Origin: an uncultured Aliterella sp.
GTDB lineage: Bacteria; Cyanobacteriota; Cyanobacteriia; Cyanobacteriales; Chroococcidiopsidaceae
NCBI GenBank assembly: GCA_905479905.1
Contig: CAJQOK010000584.1
Location: forward strand, 1 to 8,649
Direction: 5' to 3'
DNA: 8,649 nt
Of this stretch, positions 6,616 through 8,649 are shown in pieces (the first letter of the stretch is position 1; every line of letters begins with the position of its first letter). Made by a program: the position numbers and the translations under genes. The notes below the pieces were generated by a model. That model saw nothing but the letters and a program-made list of their open reading frames with translations, did not search any database and had not been told where the DNA came from.

Positions 6616-6634
6616 CCAATGACCAATGACCAAC
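6616..6634. repeat. Second heptamer repeat, (CCAATGA) x 2 plus a partial copy
   Basis: Two copies of CCAATGA (6616-6622, 6623-6629) and a partial CCAAC follow the GGGTAAT array and end exactly at the stop codon of the broken carbonic anhydrase gene. Repeats of this kind are often mixed in cyanobacteria. Unit length equals that of the neighbouring array, suggesting one composite repeat locus. Confidence 0.7.
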
Positions 6635-7293
6635 CTATGTTACAGGCTGGGTTGTCATTTCGTAGAGATCATCGTCATGTTCGGCTTTGATATTACAGCG
6701 TTCGGTACTGTAAACAAAAACTCCCCCAGTTTCAATTTTATAAACCCAAGCATGAAGGGTAAGCTGACCGTTATAGAGTTTTGAATGAACAATTGGATAA
6801 CTACGCAAGTTTTCAATTTGAGTTAAAACATTTTCTTCAATGGCTGCACTTAATCTTTCTTCGTCTCCATAGCCTTGATAATGTTCCTCAATGAATCCGC
6901 GTAGCTTCTTCGGCGTACTTTAACCAATCTCGAACTAAAGGGGTTTTTTCCATTAAACTATTTACGTGCAGTAGTCCTTTCATTGCGCCACAGTGAGAAT
7001 GACCGCAAACAATAATATTTTTAATGCCTAATTCTTGAATAGCGTATTCAATCGCCGCACCTTCTGCGCCCGTAGTTGTGCCGTACGGAGGGATAATATT
7101 ACCTATATTGCGGATAATAAATAATTCTCCAGGTTCGGTTTGAGTAATTAAATTAGGGTCAAGCGCGAGAATCGCAGCAAGTAATAAACAAAATTCTGGG
7201 GTGCTGTCCTAAAGACAGTTGCTCAAACATCTCCCGGTGGCTGCTAAAGTAATGACTTTGGAAATGATGTACGCCTTTAAGCAACTTCCGCAT
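6635..7293 (-). pseudogene. Beta-carbonic anhydrase, broken by two frameshifts
   Basis: Reading the minus strand from ATG 7293 gives the start of a beta-class carbonic anhydrase (CO2 + water to bicarbonate). It includes GQHPRILFITCCDSR at residues 29-43, then GCT and a TGA stop at 7161-7159. The family sequence continues in the next frame from about 7163 (LDPNLITQTEPGELFIIRN, later VCGHSHCGAMKGLL) until a TGA at 6890-6888. It resumes in the third frame from about 6895 (FIEEHYQGYG, ENVLTQIENL, LHAWVYKIETG) to the TAG at 6637-6635. Joined, the pieces give about 218 residues, a normal length, with all predicted zinc-site residues: C39, D41, H98, C101. The 659-bp length equals 219 codons plus two bases, consistent with two single-base gains; a two-base loss is possible at the second site. 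Divergence otherwise looks low, so the lesions are recent, are sequencing errors, or less likely are recoded. An AAAGGA lies 11 bases before the ATG. Confidence 0.9.
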
Positions 7294-7367
7294 AAAGCTA
7301 TGAATCCTTTGTAGTGACAAGATTGCTTTAATTTATTGTGCTGTAGGCGATCGCATAGTATTGGTTT

Positions 7368-8258
7368 TTACAGCAATTCCCTAAATTCCCTAACTTTCTG
7401 CCATACTTTTTCAATTAACTGGCGATCGTCCGAGTCAAACCAGGCAATTTCTGGATAAGCTCTAAACCATGTACGCTGACGTTTAGCAAATTGGCGCGTA
7501 TGTAAAACTGTCAAGTTTTTTGCTTCAGATAAGCTAATATTGCCTAGCAAATATTCTTTAATTTCTTGGTAGCCTAAAGTATTTAGCAAAGGTAAATTCA
7601 CACCGTATTTTTGACACAGCAACTCAACTTCTGCAACTAATCCCGCCTCAATCATCTGTTCAGTACGCTGTTCAATGCGCTTTTGTAAATCTTCTGAATT
7701 AGGACAATCCAAGCCAATTTGTAAAATCGGATATTTGGGCGGATTTTCGCCTTGTTGCTCAGAAATCGGGCATCCTGTAACATAAAATACTTCTAACGCT
7801 CGTAATGTCCGCACCCCATCGTTAGCATGAATTTTTTGCGCTGCTACGGGGTCTACTTGTTGTAACATAGCGTAGAGTTGGAGTTGACCAAGCTTTTGCA
7901 ATTGATTTCGCAATTCATAATTAGGTGCAACTCTGGGAATCTTTAACCCTTGAACAATCGAGCGAATATATAAACCTGTTCCCCCTACCAATAAAGCCGG
8001 AGAAACAGCAGAATTTATTAATTCTTGGGCTTGCTGCTGATAGTCTGCTAAAGTCAAAGTCTCTACTGGTTCGCAAATATCAATCAAATAATGCGCTGCT
8101 GCTTTTTGCTCTGCTAAAGTGGGTTTAGCCGTCCCAATATCAAACTCGCGGTAAACCTGACGCGAATCGGCGCTGATAATTATCGCCTCCAGCCTTTTTG
8201 CCAAAGCTAAAGCCAAGCTAGATTTTCCTGTAGCCGTAGCGCCGCAAATTACAATCAA
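7368..8258 (-). CDS. miaA: tRNA dimethylallyltransferase MiaA
   Basis: The 296-residue enzyme transfers dimethylallyl from DMAPP to N6 of A37 in tRNAs reading codons that begin with U; MiaB-type methylthiolation usually follows. Motifs in order: P-loop GATATGKS at 6-13, SADSRQVYREFDIGTAKP at 29-46 with the likely catalytic Asp31, GGTGLYIRS at 92-100, NDGVRTLRALEV at 146-157, TLGYQEI at 227-233 and RQFAKRQRTWFR at 255-266. The chain is complete. The start is uncertain: the listed start is TTG 8258, with no clear Shine-Dalgarno. No ATG or GTG lies between it and an in-frame TGA at 8294-8292, and homologues I recall begin about three residues earlier. An ATT at 8276 is another possibility. The gene diverges from gyrB and is followed after 74 bp by the broken carbonic anhydrase; I see no terminator between them, so leftward read-through is possible. 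Confidence 0.95.
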   Translation of the reverse strand: MIVICGATATGKSSLALALAKRLEAIIISADSRQVYREFDIGTAKPTLAEQKAAAHYLIDICEPVETLTLADYQQQAQELINSAVSPALLVGGTGLYIRSIVQGLKIPRVAPNYELRNQLQKLGQLQLYAMLQQVDPVAAQKIHANDGVRTLRALEVFYVTGCPISEQQGENPPKYPILQIGLDCPNSEDLQKRIEQRTEQMIEAGLVAEVELLCQKYGVNLPLLNTLGYQEIKEYLLGNISLSEAKNLTVLHTRQFAKRQRTWFRAYPEIAWFDSDDRQLIEKVWQKVREFRELL

Positions 8259-8291
8259 ACTAGAATTAGAATAAATAACTGGGTGCGTCCC

Positions 8292-8330
8292 TCAAATAAA
8301 TTGGTCTTTAGACTGCTCTAACGTCGCCAT
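8292..8330 (-). other. Possible 12-codon upstream ORF in frame with miaA
   Basis: On the minus strand ATG (8330-8328) opens a frame encoding MATLEQSKDQFI and ends at TGA (8294-8292). It is preceded by AAAAGG four bases away, a plausible ribosome-binding site, better than anything ahead of the miaA TTG. It is in the same frame as miaA, 33 bases before its listed start. It may be a leader peptide, a remnant of a longer N-terminus, or chance. Confidence 0.3.
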
Positions 8331-8350
8331 AGAGCCTTTTATGTTAGACT

Positions 8351-8375
8351 TGATAAGTGATTCCTTGTTTTATCA
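8351..8375. repeat. Inverted repeat in the miaA-gyrB divergent region
   Basis: TGATAA (8351-8356) is repeated inverted as TTATCA (8370-8375) with 13 bases between. It lies 42 bp before the gyrB start codon in a 158-bp region that must hold promoters for both genes. No convincing -35/-10 pair could be picked for either gene. The repeat could be a regulator site, but it is short and AT-rich. Confidence 0.2.
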
Positions 8376-8416
8376 GCCAATAGGCGATTGTAACCTTATT
8401 TTGGAGAACCTATTTT

Positions 8417-8649
8417 ATGACGAGTAGCTACGGTGCAGATCAGATTCGAGTTCTGAGAGATTTGGAACCCGTCCGGATGCGACCGGGTATGTACATCGGC
8501 ACTACCGGGCCTAGGGGACTCCATCATTTAGTTTACGAGGTAGTAGACAATTCCATCGATGAAGCATTGGCGGGACATTGCACCCATATAGAAGCAGCAC
8601 TCAACGCCGATGGTTCAGTAACTGTCACCGATGACGGTAGAGGGATTCC
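8417..8649 (+). CDS. gyrB: DNA gyrase subunit B, N-terminal part (3' end outside window)
   Basis: The first 77 codons encode the start of the GHKL ATPase domain of gyrase B, which drives negative supercoiling together with GyrA. Visible motifs are [13 protein letters not shown] at 16-28, the N-box [13 protein letters not shown] at 41-53 with the catalytic Glu41 and magnesium-binding Asn45, and DDGRGI at 72-77 with the ATP-binding Asp72. The start is clear: GGAG at 8403-8406 is ten bases before the ATG and the family match begins within ten residues. Topoisomerase IV ParE shares these motifs, but the sequence reads as GyrB. The gene is cut off by the window end. Confidence 0.96.
   Translation, partial: MTSSYGADQIRVLRDLEPVRMRPGMYIGTTGPRGLHHLVYEVVDNSIDEALAGHCTHIEAALNADGSVTVTDDGRGI

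Larger units (their letters stand above)
513..7354. repeat. HIP1 octamers GCGATCGC, nine dispersed copies
   Basis: Exact copies start at 513, 1001, 1886, 1919, 3199, 3379, 5182, 5806 and 7347, most of them within coding DNA. HIP1 enrichment is a known hallmark of many cyanobacterial genomes. Two copies (1886 and 1919) fall within the signal-peptide region of the DUF4394 gene and one (1001) forms the core of a terminator hairpin. Confidence 0.9.

Noticed and set aside
6523..6634. The tandem heptamers considered as a CRISPR array or as a coding repeat.
   Set aside because: There are no spacers and the unit is 7 bp, far too short for CRISPR. The frame is free of stops through the array, but a TAA directly before the ggt ATG separates it from ggt.
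8259..8416. A specific sigma-70 promoter for gyrB, for example with TTGATA at 8350-8355.
   Set aside because: No acceptable -10 element occurs 16-18 bp downstream (TCAGCC at 17 bp), so I do not call one.

Overview
The window looks like a chromosomal segment of a cyanobacterium. Three things point there. The HIP1 octamer GCGATCGC occurs nine times (starts at 513, 1001, 1886, 1919, 3199, 3379, 5182, 5806, 7347), where chance would predict well under one. Two adjacent genes belong to families I know mainly from cyanobacteria (DUF3038 and DUF4335). A heptanucleotide tandem array of the type common in cyanobacterial intergenic DNA is also present. I cannot name the genus. No mobile element, CRISPR array, tRNA or rRNA was found.

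Layout, left to right. 2-967 (+) is the 3' part of mutS2, with its C-terminal Smr domain. It converges on 1048-1947 (-), a secreted DUF4394 protein with a PEP-CTERM anchor; between them lies a strong hairpin terminator whose core is a HIP1 site. A 414-bp divergent intergenic region (1948-2361) with candidate promoters for both sides leads into a rightward group: DUF3038 (2362-2952), DUF4335 (3021-4418) and a small 85-residue protein (4559-4816). The end of the small gene overlaps the end of a leftward gene by 14 bp.

The right half is mostly leftward: miaA (8258 down to 7368), a beta-carbonic anhydrase gene broken by two frameshifts (7293 down to 6635; all four predicted zinc-site residues still encoded), and ggt, a periplasmic gamma-glutamyltranspeptidase (6518 down to 4803). 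The space between the broken carbonic anhydrase and ggt is almost entirely a (GGGTAAT)13 array plus a short second heptamer repeat, ending 4 bp from the ggt start codon. Diverging from miaA, the first 77 codons of gyrB (8417-8649, +) run off the window.

How the genes relate. mutS2, miaA and gyrB are housekeeping genes (DNA/ribosome maintenance, tRNA modification, DNA supercoiling). ggt acts in glutathione or gamma-glutamyl peptide turnover outside the cytoplasm. The most likely candidate for an uncharacterised system is the DUF3038-DUF4335 pair: a small soluble helical protein next to a single-pass membrane protein with a long Pro/Thr-rich linker and a C-terminal domain resembling TonB-type partners. 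The most unusual sequence signals are the doubly frameshifted carbonic anhydrase, the G-quadruplex-capable array in front of ggt, and the odd start region of miaA.
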